Shown here one piece after another: positions 21,646-32,763 of a stretch of DNA of 64,000 nucleotides. The position numbers and the translations under genes are program-made. Numbering within the stretch: the first letter of the stretch is position 1; every line of letters begins with the position of its first letter. The stretch comes from Halicephalobus mephisto (taxonomy: Eukaryota; Nematoda; Chromadorea; Rhabditida; Panagrolaimidae): NCBI GenBank assembly GCA_009193035.1, contig SWDT01000073.1:1-64000 (forward strand). Direction: 5' to 3'. A model generated the notes under the pieces. The model searched no databases and had not been told where the DNA came from. It saw nothing but the letters and a program-made list of their open reading frames with translations.

Positions 21646-23189
21646 CCTGGAAAAATGCATTTATTCCAAATTTACTTTAATTTAGTTTAACTTAAAATTA
21701 CCTAGCCATAATCAGCAAAAATTAGATTAATTTTCATTTTTTCATTGAAACCAAAGTTGATTCCAGAGGATTCACGTAAATTGGATTTTCTCGACCCGTC
21801 AAGTTTTACTCAAACAAAGAAACTGTCAAAAGCGGAATTCAAATAAAAATGGTCCAGCTTGATTGCCTCAGTTTGCAAACAAACTTGGGGTGGTTGATTC
21901 TCTATGAGATCATCGGCGGGATGCCGAGTCATCGTTGGCTCTCCTTTGTTACGAGTTTCAACGATGACAAACCCGTTCTAAATGGAAATTGGGTTTTTGC
22001 ACTCCTACAGACATAAAACATGGCTATTTGCAAGACTGTAAACGCGGAATGGAAAACATACAAGGCTGAAATTCGGCAGATATTAGTTTTCGGTTTTTTG
22101 CAAGGTGGAGTTTCAAGGTGGATCGGTTTCGACACGAACGCAATCACCCGGTTCAATTAAAATTCAAATTTCGTAGATATTTCCAACTTTTTTACAATAT
22201 GAAATTTGAAAATCCTTGCGTCTTAAAAACAATCGCCCAATTTGATCAAAATTTAAAGTCTATGATTTTTTATAATGTGAAATCAGGAAATTTTTGGACT
22301 CTGAAACGAAAGCAATCACCCGGTCCAATTAAAATTCAAATTCCGCGGGGTTTTGGTGTTCAACTTTTTCTGCCAAACGAGATTGGATGCACTCAAATCT
22401 CAACATGGAGTCGATTACCCAATTTAGTTAAGTCAACTTTGGTCAATGTTAATCTTCAACTTTTTTGTTAGGTGAAATTGAAGGTCCTGACACGAGAAAA
22501 GTTCTCAATTAAATCAGGATCCAAATTTGGCGCCATTTTTGGCGTTTGATTCCATTTTGCCAGAAATAAAGCCCAACTTACCTGAGTTAATATGCAAAGC
22601 GAATCAGAAAATAACGAAATCGATCATTGTTCTCGTCAGTGAAGGAACCGATTGATGACTCCGTCGATGACTTCAACGACACCTTTGCCGATTGTTCCCA
22701 CGCTTAAATCAAGAAGAGCTCTCGTGAAATGAAGCTCTTGAGTCAGTATTTGGGTTTGGTTCAGAGTCGATGATTTTTTATTCATCATTGTCCTCGGGAT
22801 TTTCGCTTTCCCGGAAAATAAGAAAAGCATAAGCTGGTCTGTTTCGCTTTGTCCACATTTGGTCGGAGTCCCTTTGATCAAACAATCGAAATTTTTCTTT
22901 TGAATAAAATTAAGAGGAATCTGGACCCTGGAGTGATCTATGAGATGAGCATCGAGGAACTCGGAAAAATTGAAATATGGTCATGGTCGAACAGCATTTT
23001 TACTTTTTTGAACAAATTTCTTCTTTAGTAGATAATTATTAATGAAATCAATGAACATAAAAATACTGAAGAATTTTGTTTTGATTTTTATTCAATGAGA
23101 GAAAAATAATCGTAAAATTTAAAATTTTTCTGATTTTATTAGTTTTTGGTCTTTGAAATATGGTGAGTCACAGTGGTTCAAACTCCAGC
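21646..23189. other. Intergenic, 1.5 kb, with tandem repeat array
   Basis: Contains the degenerate tandem array at 22130-22540. A minus-strand open frame at 22636-22830 (64 codons) has a protein-like C-terminus but no other support. No gene is confidently present. Confidence 0.4.
22130..22540. repeat. Degenerate tandem repeat, ~85-100 bp units
   Basis: The core AATCACCCGGTTCAATTAAA at about 22140 recurs at about 22309 (one mismatch) and in weaker form at about 22229 (AATCGCCCAATTTGATCAAA) and 22413 (GATTACCCAATTTAG). Each is followed by AAATT-rich sequence and CAACTTTTT- or GTGAAAT-like blocks. This indicates four or five diverged units with two alternating types. Confidence 0.6.
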
Positions 23190-23285
23190 GCCGCGTTAGC
23201 TCAGTGGTAGAGCGACAGACTTTTATCTGACCTTCGGAATCGGAAAGCAATCTGTAGGCCGCGGGTTCGACCCCCGTACGCGGCT
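23190..23285 (+). tRNA. tRNA-Lys (anticodon UUU) with a 24-nt intron
   Basis: The acceptor arms GCCGCGT/ACGCGGC pair perfectly. Then come T8, a D-arm GCTC-loop-GAGC, an anticodon stem ACAGA/TCTGT, and a T-arm GCGGG-TTCGACC-CCCGT. The anticodon loop starts CTTTTA and is interrupted by 24 nt before A38, exactly at the eukaryotic 37/38 intron position; the spliced loop CUUUUAA is the standard Lys-UUU loop. A run of seven T (23291-23297) terminates Pol III transcription. The discriminator base is T, unusual for Lys, and CCA follows in the DNA by chance. Confidence 0.88.
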
Positions 23286-23299
23286 CCAAATTTTTTTCA

Positions 23300-23914
23300 T
23301 TTTTTCGATTTCTCATTATTAGTCATGTCACCTTTACTTGTTATAAAAAATCAAACAACATTGATCAAGCAAAAAAGTGATTCCCTTGATGAGGTCATCG
23401 ACTTCATCTTCTTCCTTTTTCGACAGCTGCATTCACAGAAAACGGATTGGATACAAACATAACTCATCTCAATTTGCACTAAAGACAAAAAACTACTGTA
23501 GCACCCACACCCTTGTTGACGGCGCCTCTGCCCTCGGGGTGAGTCTCGTATTTTGTACAATTCTTCCCAAAAAGATTGAAAAAACTGATTTCGCTTTGCA
23601 AACAATGCTGGAGGCTTGGCTAGTCCGAAAAAAGAACAGAATCTCTCGAAAGAAGGAAAATAACAAAAGCTGAGGTAAAATTGAATAAGAATATCCAACC
23701 TCTCAAAAAATGCAAAATAGCTTACAACTGATCAAACAAATCCGACACATTTTGATTAATCGAAAATCATCCCATTTTGAATGTTTTTTATTTGGACAAA
23801 AGCAGACAGGAAGCCAGGAGGCGGAAATTATTTGCCAATTTGATTCACCCATCGAGTACTTAAAAGGTCTTCCGGGATTTTACCTTCGGATCAGTTTTTC
23901 CCATCGAGATCAGA
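23300..23914. other. Upstream region of the astacin gene
   Basis: Open frames here lack motifs and splice logic. No TATA box as clear as at other secreted-protein genes. Nothing else supported. Confidence 0.4.
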
Positions 23915-25460
23915 ATGGAGAGGAAAGTAATCCTAGGATGTCTGATTCTTTTGTTGCTGATTTCCAGTGTAGATGGAAAACGTGGAACCAGAATCAATAT
24001 CTACAAACAAAGAGGAGGGGACATTACTCAGCTGAGGCAGAATTCCGGGATTCCTGCTGGAGTTGCCATGGCAGATATTTCGTGAGTTTCCATTGATACG
24101 ATTTCTCACTAAATACAAACTCTTACAGTAATCAAGTCATGTACAATGCTCTTCCAAACGATTCCAAATACAAATGGACAATTTACACAGATTCTGAGGG
24201 AAATTACTTGTTGCCTTATATCATTACTGGGTCTTTTGGTGAGTCCAAGGTTCTCCGAAGTTGATTTCGGGATTTTGCTATTATTATTTAAAAATAAGAA
24301 AATTGAATTTAATGAGAGCAATCTTGAATAGTGTGCTGAAAACCTCAATTCCTGAATTTTCCAAACACTATCCACGGTTCTTTCTATTGATATTTACTGA
24401 AAGCGATTTTGAACAATGTTTACAAAATTCGAATTTTTGGATTTTACGGATATTACCTGTTTTAATAAACATTTCTTAAAAACTACTGTTTCAGATTCCG
24501 ATGAACACCGAATCATTGCCAGAGCCATGAAAGCGATCGAGAACAATACCTGCGTCAGATTCGTCAAGAGAGAGAATCAGAAAGACTTCTTAGATCTCCA
24601 GAACAGGAGGAATCAAGGGTGTTATACAACTGTGGGTCGTCAGCCTGGACGGAACGTCGTCATGTTGGAAGCCAACAGTCTCGCTACCTGTGTTGAACAC
24701 GACATTGTTGTTCATGAATTAATGCACACGTAAGTGTTCTTTGTCTATTTCGAAATAAGTTGAATTCCCAGATTGGGCTTGTGGCATGAACACATGAGAA
24801 ATGACAGGGATAAGTTTATCAAAGTCCATTATGAAAACATTGAAACAGGTTGGTTTTTAAGAAGTACAGTAATCAGGTTATGAGATGATCTTTACAGCGT
24901 ATTACCCTCAATTCGAGAAGATTCCAACAAACGAAAGTACGACGTATGGAGTCACTTACGACTACAGAAGTGTCATGCACTATGCCAAGGACGCCTTTGG
25001 CATCGGTCCCAACGTGGTCACGATGGAGACCCTCGACCCTGCTTTCCAGGACGTTATCGGGAAAGTCACAGATGCTGCCCCCAGTGATTACCTCAAGATT
25101 TGCTCCATTTATTCTTGCAAAAACTGCATGGGGAAGGAATTCAGTCCTGACACCATTGCTGAATATGAAGCTTCATTGAAATCTGGGAATACTGTAAAGC
25201 CTAACGTAACTCCTAAAAATAACACTTCGACCAGAGCAAACAGGATCCTATCGACCACAGTAACCCATCCCCCTCCGGTAGTCCTTTCCACATCGACACT
25301 CCGTCCAGACTGCACAGATAGATTCTTCTGCAGCACGATTCTGAATGCTTGGAACGTCGACTTCATGTGCAGGATGAGGTCTGTCCGGAAATGGTGTTGT
25401 TTGACCTGTGCTGGAGAAAACCAGCAATCTCCTTGGTTTAAATTTGGCCTGGCAGATTAA
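23915..25460 (+). CDS. Astacin-family zinc metalloprotease (NAS) with ShK-like tail
   Basis: Exons 23915-24081, 24129-24238, 24495-24729, 24772-24848 and 24898-25460 give 383 aa. Signal peptide MERKVILGCLILLLLISSVDG, then a short pro-region and the catalytic domain. The zinc site is HELMHTLGLWHEHMRNDRD (HExxHxxGxxHE) and the Met-turn is SVMHY, so all catalytic residues are present. After a Thr/Pro-rich linker with sequons, the C-terminus has a six-cysteine ShKT-like module (CTDRFFCSTILNAW..CRMRS..WCCLTC), the layout of many nematode NAS proteins. These enzymes act in cuticle moulting, hatching and digestion. The pro-segment is short, without an obvious Cys switch, normal for astacins. Intron 2 carries palindromic repeats. 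Confidence 0.93.
24320..24460. repeat. Palindromic repeats in astacin intron 2
   Basis: One clear unit (24323-24375, ending CCAAACACTATCCACG) and one diverged unit (about 24410-24455), preceded by the AATGAGAGCAAT-like linker seen at other copies. Confidence 0.6.
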
Positions 25461-25877
25461 TCAATTTCAATTTTTTTATGACTGTATTTATTGGTTGAAT
25501 CTCGAAAAAAAACTGAATGTCCCTCGATTCCAAGAGAAAGCAAACAGTTGTCTTTGAGTTGACCAACAAAAGTCTCACCTTTACTTGACCGTTCTCGACG
25601 GCACAGCGCAATATGTAAACAAGAATGCGCGAGAATATTCTGAGCCAAACACGCAAGTGAATTCAATCATTGCTTTGAAGATGTTGCAGTCGACTTTTGC
25701 GCGAGAGTCCCGTTTTTCAGCTTTTGAAAGGTGTGCCGCAATAAGCAAAGTTGACCCAGAGTGACCTCGGCTTGCGAGATCTTGCTGAGGTGGCAAAACC
25801 AGTTGTGACTGGTTGAGTGAGTTTGTTGCGTTCAGAAGTGAAACAAAACAGTGAGATGAAATTGAACAAGAGCGGTC

Positions 25878-25990
25878 TCGGATAGTGTCTGGAAAAGTGA
25901 AAAATTGTAAATTTACAAACACTATCCAAGATTCCTTCCATCGCACTTCAAAAGAAAGTTCTTGAATAATCTCTGAAAAATTAAAAAATA
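25878..25990. repeat. Palindromic GGATAGTGTC-family repeats
   Basis: A near-complete unit at 25880-25929 (GGATAGTGTC ... AACACTATCC) and a degenerate neighbour at about 25960. Confidence 0.65.
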
Positions 25991-26747
25991 ACGAAATATA
26001 ATCACTTTCCATAATTGCTCTCGATATAGTTCTTCGGAAAGTTTGTTCAGCATCAATAAAATGTAAAAGTAGAATTTGATATAGACCATTCAATAATTGG
26101 CAATTTTTATTTCTAACGTCATTACAGTACCTACTCTTCCTATTTATCCTTTAGCCCATTTAGTTTCTTTGTAATTCAGGCTTTTCCATATGCGGTAAAT
26201 TAGGGTCTATTCATTGTTCTCTTGTCGTCCCCATTATGTCCTTGAAAGCAACAAAGTAAAGCCGAAAATCCGAAAACAGCTGGTCCATGAAAGCCAAAAA
26301 GAATCCACCGGCAGCTTCCCCAGATCGGATAGTACTTCATTACTTGCCGATGCGTAATTTGCATTTTTGCGGTCATCATTGGCGGCACAGAAAAGTGGTG
26401 AGGTCGTCGAGTCCACCTCTAAAAAAGCCAACTTGACCTTCTCCGTAAAAATTGGCAATTCCAAATTGCGATGCGGGAAACGAATGCCATCATTTTTGCC
26501 TAATCCGAATGTCCCTTTGAAAAAATGCAACTCAATGGAAAGCATAATCTAGGTTTGTTGTAGAAAAAAGGTCAAGACCAACTGTCCCTCCAGGTCAGCT
26601 CTCCTGGGAGATCCTGAAAGCGGCATATTGTGGATGGCAAAACTGTCTGCGAGTGACCATTGTAAATTTTATTGAGGCAGCAACAGTAAGCTGTGAAAAA
26701 GTGAATGAATAATGGGTGAATCCAAGTGGAAAATTTCATAAAAAATA

Positions 26748-26960
26748 ATTTTGGATACTGTTGAAAAAACCCAAAATTTGAATATTCCAAGCATTATCCA
26801 GAATTGTTTCCAGTAAGATTCGTTTGAAATAATTTCGGATAGTGTCCTAAAATTTCCGATTTTTGAATTTTCTAGACACTATCCAAGATCAGTTCTATTA
26901 AGTTCATTGAAAATATTTTTGGACGGTTTAGAATATGTGAATTTTGAATTTTTCAACGGT
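26748..26960. repeat. Palindromic GGATAGTGTC-family repeat array
   Basis: Units at 26751-26800 (diverged), 26836-26885 (clean: CGGATAGTGTCC ... GACACTATCC) and about 26918-26962 (diverged). Period about 83 bp. Confidence 0.65.
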
Positions 26961-28042
26961 ATCCAACTTTTCCAAAAAAATCAATGAAAGTAACTCGAAA
27001 TAATATTCCATTAACTCAGAAACTATCCCTATAATCATTACCGAAACGTTCTCTGCAATTTCTCGATCCTAATTTTTCCAGAATTCTGTGTTCTCCAGAT
27101 TACAATTAAGGCCGGATCCCAATCAACTTGCCAAGACCATTTATGAATCTCATATTTCATCGGTATCCCGCTGAACTAAATCAGTTTTCTTAAATCCTTC
27201 CATTCACATCTTGACACCTCCAACCGTGCCGTAAAAGGAAGTTTGCATTTCCTCAATCAAGATCCAGATGAAATTGACCAAATGACTCTTGTCCGTGGAG
27301 AATAAATTTGGTTTCGAGATTGGGATCGTATTCATTTGCATTTTTCTTTCCAGACAAAAGAATAAAAAGTTGACAAGAAAAAAGTTGTTTGAAGAAAACG
27401 GCGCAGTGGGGATTCTGAGAGGTCAATCAAGTCAGGTTTTATTTGTTTTAGATAACACAGGAGTAATAGTCTTGTTTTGGCATCGTATGCAGATTATCAG
27501 TGGACCAACATTGGGAATAAAATCATAGTAATTACTAAGTCTTTGGAGGCACGACGAATCAGTTTCTTATTGTTCGTGGGAATTTCAAACAAGTTGCATA
27601 AATTATCCTCGGTCAATTCGAAAGAATATTGTCTACAAAAACAAGATTCTTACTTCGACCTTTGGTTAGTCCTTTAAAGTGGGGGTCAAAATTCGTCATC
27701 TTGTTAGAATGAACTTCTTCAGTCCATAAGCGGTTCTAGATTTAACAAATAAGTACTTCATCAGAATCCCTCGTGACACTAAATTTCCTAAGATGTAGGT
27801 ACTTTTATAAAAGTAATTTTATAATCTAGAAAACCTCAAAGATGAGAATTTTCACATATGAATTATAACAACTTCCGAAGATGATTCTAAAATCTCAGAA
27901 ACAAAAGATTCTAATTTAAAAACTTTTGGAAAAGTAGTTTTAGTCGATTTAAAAATTTGAAGCTAAATTGATTTCTAAAGCCCTTAAAGGGGATGTTTTG
28001 CCTTTATACAGTAGAAATGACGAAGGTCTCAAGTCTTGTTGC

Positions 28043-28929
28043 TTGCGCAAGTTTCCGGTCCCTCCTGCTGATGTAATTTGCTGGGGATCCAGAGGTCAAC
28101 TCTTTGTTTGAGGAAAATGGATAGTGACGGTTGTTGCGCAGTCGGAAGTCAATCTAGGTGGAAAAGTCAAGACTGGTCATGCTTGTTACACAATCGGATC
28201 AACAGAGGCTTGAGTGATTCTCAATCCCCAGGAAAATACCATACCAGGATTAAGATTGACGGACTATTGCTTGTAAGATTATTCAACAATCTTGAAGGAT
28301 TGGCTAACGTCTGTCGGCAGATTTGTCTTGCGCAACCGGTTTGGTTGTCATTCAAGCTTTGTCGAGAAAATTTGAATTTTCGCCGCAACAGATTCGAGAG
28401 GAACGGCACTTTGAATTGCGCAACTGATCGAGCTGCTTCGGTGGGTTTGAGTGACCGACCATTACAGTTCACTTGTGAAGTGGCTGAGAACTCCAGTTTT
28501 CTGTTATTAGAAATCTTAGCTAGTGTCTGAATACTTGAGTTTTCGGGTTTCTGGCCATTATCCAAGATCACCTTTCTTTTTTTACCGGAGCAATTTTGGA
28601 CAGTGTCCAAATTATTTCTGAATTTGAAATTCTCCAAACACTAAGATGATTTTGGATAGTGTCCAGGTTATTTCTGAATTTCGAATTTTCTAGACACTAT
28701 CCAAAATAACTTCCCGCGAAATTACAGGAAAATACTGAACAAAGTCAATATATCTCAAATTATCTCATCTCAGCCGCTATCTAGTCAAAGTATTACATAT
28801 TCCCAGTCCCATATTACCCTCTCAATCACTCGTTGATTATGAATTTGTCATTGCCTTCGGCCGTCGGAGATTGCGGCGAGAGATGACCTTGTTTTTCTTG
28901 TCCAACATTGAGTAACTATCTTGCGCAAT
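28043..28929. promoter_or_regulatory. Cluster of four TTGCGCAA palindromes (C/EBP-type sites)
   Basis: Perfect TTGCGCAA at 28043-28050, 28328-28335, 28416-28423 and 28921-28928, with one-mismatch versions at 28134 and 29085. A fifth perfect site lies in the second intron of the downstream bZIP gene (31231-31238). TTGCGCAA is the C/EBP core palindrome and a close relative of PAR/CES-2 sites. Autoregulation by the adjacent bZIP gene is an inference. Confidence 0.5.
28520..28705. repeat. Palindromic GGATAGTGTC-family repeat array
   Basis: Three units: about 28521-28566 (diverged), 28597-28642 and 28652-28702. The last is nearly perfect (TTGGATAGTGTCC ... GACACTATCCAA). Confidence 0.7.
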
Positions 28930-29498
28930 TTGTTTCGATTATATCACTTTCTCAAAAAATAGAAGTAATACTAAATTTTACTTTTGCTATTTTCTGTAAA
29001 AAAAGCATTTCATCTTTTGCTGTAATACAGTTGTCATTTGTTTGCGGACTGTTTGTTGCGGCACTTGGAGAACCTAGACTCCGATTGCGCATCGGCAACA
29101 GCGGTTTTGTTCTGACCGCTGGTGACCTCTCTTGCCAGGTCAGCACCGCCTCCACCATTGGACTGCCGCAACAGTTGGTCCGATGACCCGAGACCCAAAG
29201 CGTGTCCCGAAAGACTGTCGAGATTGAGTGCCGCCCAGTTCGTTTTTGTGCAATGGCATTCGTTCAGACTTGACCGGTCAGATGAGGTCGTGTGATGTTA
29301 TCTTTTCTAAAATTTGTTAAATAACAACTTCTCGACATTCGAGACGTTTCCGGTATTACAATAGACCTTGCACTCTTATGGGTTTGATATAGAATGGATT
29401 AATGCCAGCTTTTCAGATATTGCCGGAAGCCAATTATCAAGCTTGAAGCTTCTGAAGAAGTCTGTTGTCTTGCTATACTTTTGAAAAACCTAAGATAA

Positions 29499-31828
29499 AT
29501 GGATTTTGGAACAGCACTTTCAACTTTGATCAAGCCTCAACATCAATTCCCAGATCCTACAACTTTATTGGCATTAGCTAATTTGGTGAGTAATTGTATT
29601 AGAAGCAACTTTGGATAGTGTCCAGGAAACTCAACAATTGAGAATTCTCGGGCACTATTCAAAGTAATTTAAGATAATTTCAACGAGAATAATTTTGGAT
29701 AGTGTCTGAAGAATTCAAAAAGCAGGAACTTCCAGATACTATCTAGAATTAGATGAATTTCAATGAAAATAATACTGGGTGGTGTTTAGATATTTCCTAA
29801 TTTTGGATTTTCCAAACACTATCCAACGTAGTTATTCAAATTTTATTCGAGTTTTTTCAGAAATACCCTCTAACCAATTATGGACTCCCCAACTATGCCC
29901 ACTCTCTGATCCAGCCGAGACAGCAAGGAGGAGTTCCCCCGCTTGACATTGCTGGATTGATCGCTGCAGCCGCTACTCAAGAACCAGAATCGAAACTTGT
30001 TGCTTCGTTGGCTTCGGCTCTTCAGAGTCAACAGGCCTCGACTTCCATCACATCAAGTTCAATCAGCTTGCCTCAATTGCCCATTCCCATTCCTGCTCAG
30101 CCCTCCAGTCCGACTCAGAGTTCGGGTTCAACGAGTTCTCTTTGTTCTTCTGGAAGTCTGACAACTCAGAACTCTCCCAACCCAGCCAGATCAAACGGAA
30201 CAACAACTCCAGTCTTCGGATGTGGAATCAAAAGGAAGCTCAACGGAACCCCCACGAGAAAACCCCCTGCTCCGATTCCCGATGAGAAAAAAGTAAGTAC
30301 ATTTATCTCACAACGAAAGTTGCTGAAAATCCTTTTTGGGCCAGATTGCCCTTGAAAAACGAAAAGTATTCATTAGCATGATAATTGAATAGGGTAATCG
30401 AGAGCGGCATTGCCATTTTTCAATTGAGAACTCGAGAATCTAGACTGATCCCCTCATTGTTGCATTCGGCTCAGCTGCGCAGATTTTCGGACTGCCGATG
30501 CCGAGTTGCGAAAAAACTGTTGCGCCTTGTTAGGCAAAGCAGCTGGTGACCTCGCTTGAACTCTGATTCGAAACTATAGAAAACTATGAAAGACAGATGG
30601 AGATTTGCAGAATGAGGACAACTTGAGAAAATCCATCCCAAATCAGTAATATATAATTAAAAATAAACTGCTGAAGATAGGGATTACTGTATTTTCTCAA
30701 ACGCCAAAAGTTATAGCGAAAGCTATTATTGGAAAACATTGGATAGTGTCTGGGAAATTCAAATTGCTGCATTTTCAAGACACTATCCATGATAATCTCT
30801 ACTGAAAACCATCTTGGATAGTGCCCGAAAAACCCCAATTTTTACATTTGTCGAACACTGTCCATGATTGTCACAATATGACAAAGTACCGTAATTCCCT
30901 ATTGAGTATCAAAAATAATAATTCTTTACAATAGATTCATTTAATGATTTACAACTTTATCCATTTTTTCGTATTCGAACCTCAGCTCGTTGACCTGTAA
31001 AATCTGGCACTCGAATCCTGACGGGCAGCATTGTTTTCAAACTCTTGAAAAAAGCTTGACTGTAAAAATGTCGGCACTGATGAGTCTTTGTGGCGCAAAT
31101 CGCATTGTTCTTGACCACCGCGCAACAATTTTTCTCCTCTTCCTTTTGATATTTGAAGGATCAAAAGTGTCGCAATTTGAGAAGCCACAACGAATTGAAA
31201 CAAAAAGATTGCGCCATCGACGGAAAAGATTTGCGCAAGGGCGAACACTGCGGGTTAATAACCTGCTAATGGAGGAGCAGCAATGTGGGATTAAATTTCT
31301 TATTGAGAAACTTGTAAAAGAAAAACCAAAGCTTTGTAGGAGCAAAGTTGGATAGTGTTTGGAGAATGAGAATTTTTAGTTCCTTTGAGCACTATCCTAA
31401 ATTCCTTCAAATAACAATTGCTATGGATAGTGTCCGTAAAATCCAAGACTGAATTTTCTAGACATTATTCAAAATTACTTCTTGTAAAAGATCTATGTAT
31501 TTGTCTACATTTACTCCACTTATAGGATGAGGCTTATTACGAAAGACGAAAAAAGAATAACGATGCAGCTAAACGGTCTCGTGATGCCAGAAGGCTTAAG
31601 GAAGAACAAACAGCTGCTAAAGCCAATTTCCTCGAGCAGGAAAACATTCAACTCAGGACTCAACTCGAGCTCCTCAAATCCGAGATCGCCAAGCTTCAGA
31701 TGCTCCTCATTTCTAAGACCACAAACAGCTTCCAGAATATCACCGACGTCAAGGAAGAAATCAACGAAGAATCCAGGTCTTCTGAAGAAAACAACTTCGA
31801 ATCCTCTGGAACAGCTTTAACTGCTTAG
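29499..31828 (+). CDS. CES-2/PAR-type bZIP transcription factor
   Basis: Exons 29499-29585, 29861-30292 and 31526-31828 give 273 aa. The C-terminal bZIP (about 174-235) has the CES-2/PAR basic region [20 protein letters not shown], with N-x-x-A-A-K-x-S-R contacts, then a leucine zipper ([20 protein letters not shown]). The family includes C. elegans CES-2 and ATF-2 and vertebrate HLF/DBP, which control cell death, sleep and circadian output. The rest is Ser/Thr/Pro-rich, probably an activation or regulatory region. The basic region begins at the exon 2/3 junction ([15 protein letters not shown]). Both introns are filled with palindromic repeats, and TTGCGCAA sites cluster upstream. The first ATG is chosen by consensus donor and open frame; upstream non-coding exons are possible. 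Confidence 0.9.
29608..29830. repeat. Palindromic repeat array filling bZIP intron 1
   Basis: Three units at about 29611, 29695 and 29773, period 78-84 bp, with linker containing AACGAGAATAATTTT. They occupy nearly the whole 275-bp intron. Confidence 0.7.
30736..30870. repeat. Palindromic repeats in bZIP intron 2 (first pair)
   Basis: Units at 30739-30789 (TTGGATAGTGTCTGGG ... GACACTATCC) and 30812-30863. Confidence 0.7.
31345..31480. repeat. Palindromic repeats in bZIP intron 2 (second pair)
   Basis: Units at 31349-31399 and 31423-31473, period 74 bp. Confidence 0.7.
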
Positions 31829-32715
31829 GGGTCTCTACAGTAAGATTAATTTTCATTAGAGGGTTTAGAGGATTTTCTGGACAACCAACTTAAAATGAAC
31901 GGTGACTTGCTTATCTATCCAAAGTGGCTGTCCAGACCATCCTCGTCCCCTCCGGGGTCTGTTGGGGTAACCAGGGTACCACATAACCTAGGGGATCTCT
32001 GTCCGACAGTGCCCCTATGGAATCTCAAAGCGTGATAGTCGTCTCAGGCACAAGTGCAATACATTGTACATACAGTAGTCACTAATCCTTCTAGTTCATC
32101 TCGCTCATTCTTGTCATCAGAACTAGTTTAGCTCAGGCTTTAATTATTTCTTAATCTTAATCTCTTGTGCAATAATTTCTAAAGTTAATCTGACGGGTTC
32201 ATACTCTCTGTCTGAAGACCTCAAAGTTGATTCTCTATGGTAAAACCGAAACTCGTACATGTATCGTAATTTCCGTGCCAGGACTTAATTCTGTTTTAGT
32301 TTTTGTAGTCAAGAATACAGTAATAAATAATATGAGAACAGAAGCCGAGATGGAAGGGTGGATTATTAGTTGAGTGGGTTACGGGTTGCCAAGGGTACGA
32401 ACAAAACTTATTTTTTGAGTAATTCAACAAGTTCTTCTTCTTAGTCCCTAACTCCCCAACTTGGGGAAAATGATACTTTTTACTCAAAAAATGTCAAAAT
32501 ATAAATATCCATAAAATATTGAAAACTAAAAAAAAATAAAAACATGAATTTTAATAAAATGTTTGTTATATTTTTTTTAAAGAATAACTTGATAAAGTTG
32601 AAATAGAAATTGTTATTCAATCAAACATGGATTCATTTTCCTGATTGCACAATGAACCAGTTTGTATTCGAATTATCCATTTTCACTTAACCCAAAACGG
32701 GTTTGGTCAACCTGA
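31829..32715 (+). other. bZIP 3' UTR and intergenic DNA
   Basis: The first ~250 bp after the stop codon are GC-richer than usual and contain a Pumilio/FBF-type element (TGTACATA, 32065-32072), typical of post-transcriptional control in nematode germ line. The remainder to the collagen TATA box is AT-rich with no gene seen. Confidence 0.4.
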
Positions 32716-32723
32716 TATAAAAA
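32716..32723 (+). promoter_or_regulatory. TATA box (TATAAAAA) of the collagen gene
   Basis: Lies 48 bp before the ATG at 32764, the usual spacing for a nematode cuticle collagen. Confidence 0.65.
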
Positions 32724-32763
32724 CCGAAATCTTCCTTTTCGTCTTCATTTCCTGTCCCCCAAA

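Larger units (their letters stand above)
25461..28042. other. Gene-poor 2.6 kb
   Basis: No gene is supported; open frames here run through palindromic repeats or lack motifs. The repeats are listed separately. Confidence 0.45.

Noticed and set aside
22636..22830. 64-codon minus-strand ORF with a plausible helical C-terminus
   Set aside because: No signal peptide, promoter, splice sites or known family; could be a small gene but support is too thin.
23119..23316. Minus-strand ORF with RTGVEPAAYRLL-like text
   Set aside because: It is the antisense of the tRNA-Lys gene; this kind of peptide is a common false gene call over tRNAs.
25581..26093. 170-codon minus-strand ORF
   Set aside because: It runs through a palindromic repeat, has no domain, and its composition matches non-coding DNA.
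28078..28637. Long overlapping ORFs on both strands upstream of the bZIP gene
   Set aside because: Open in both directions, no motif, no splice logic; the region is better explained by clustered TTGCGCAA sites and repeats.
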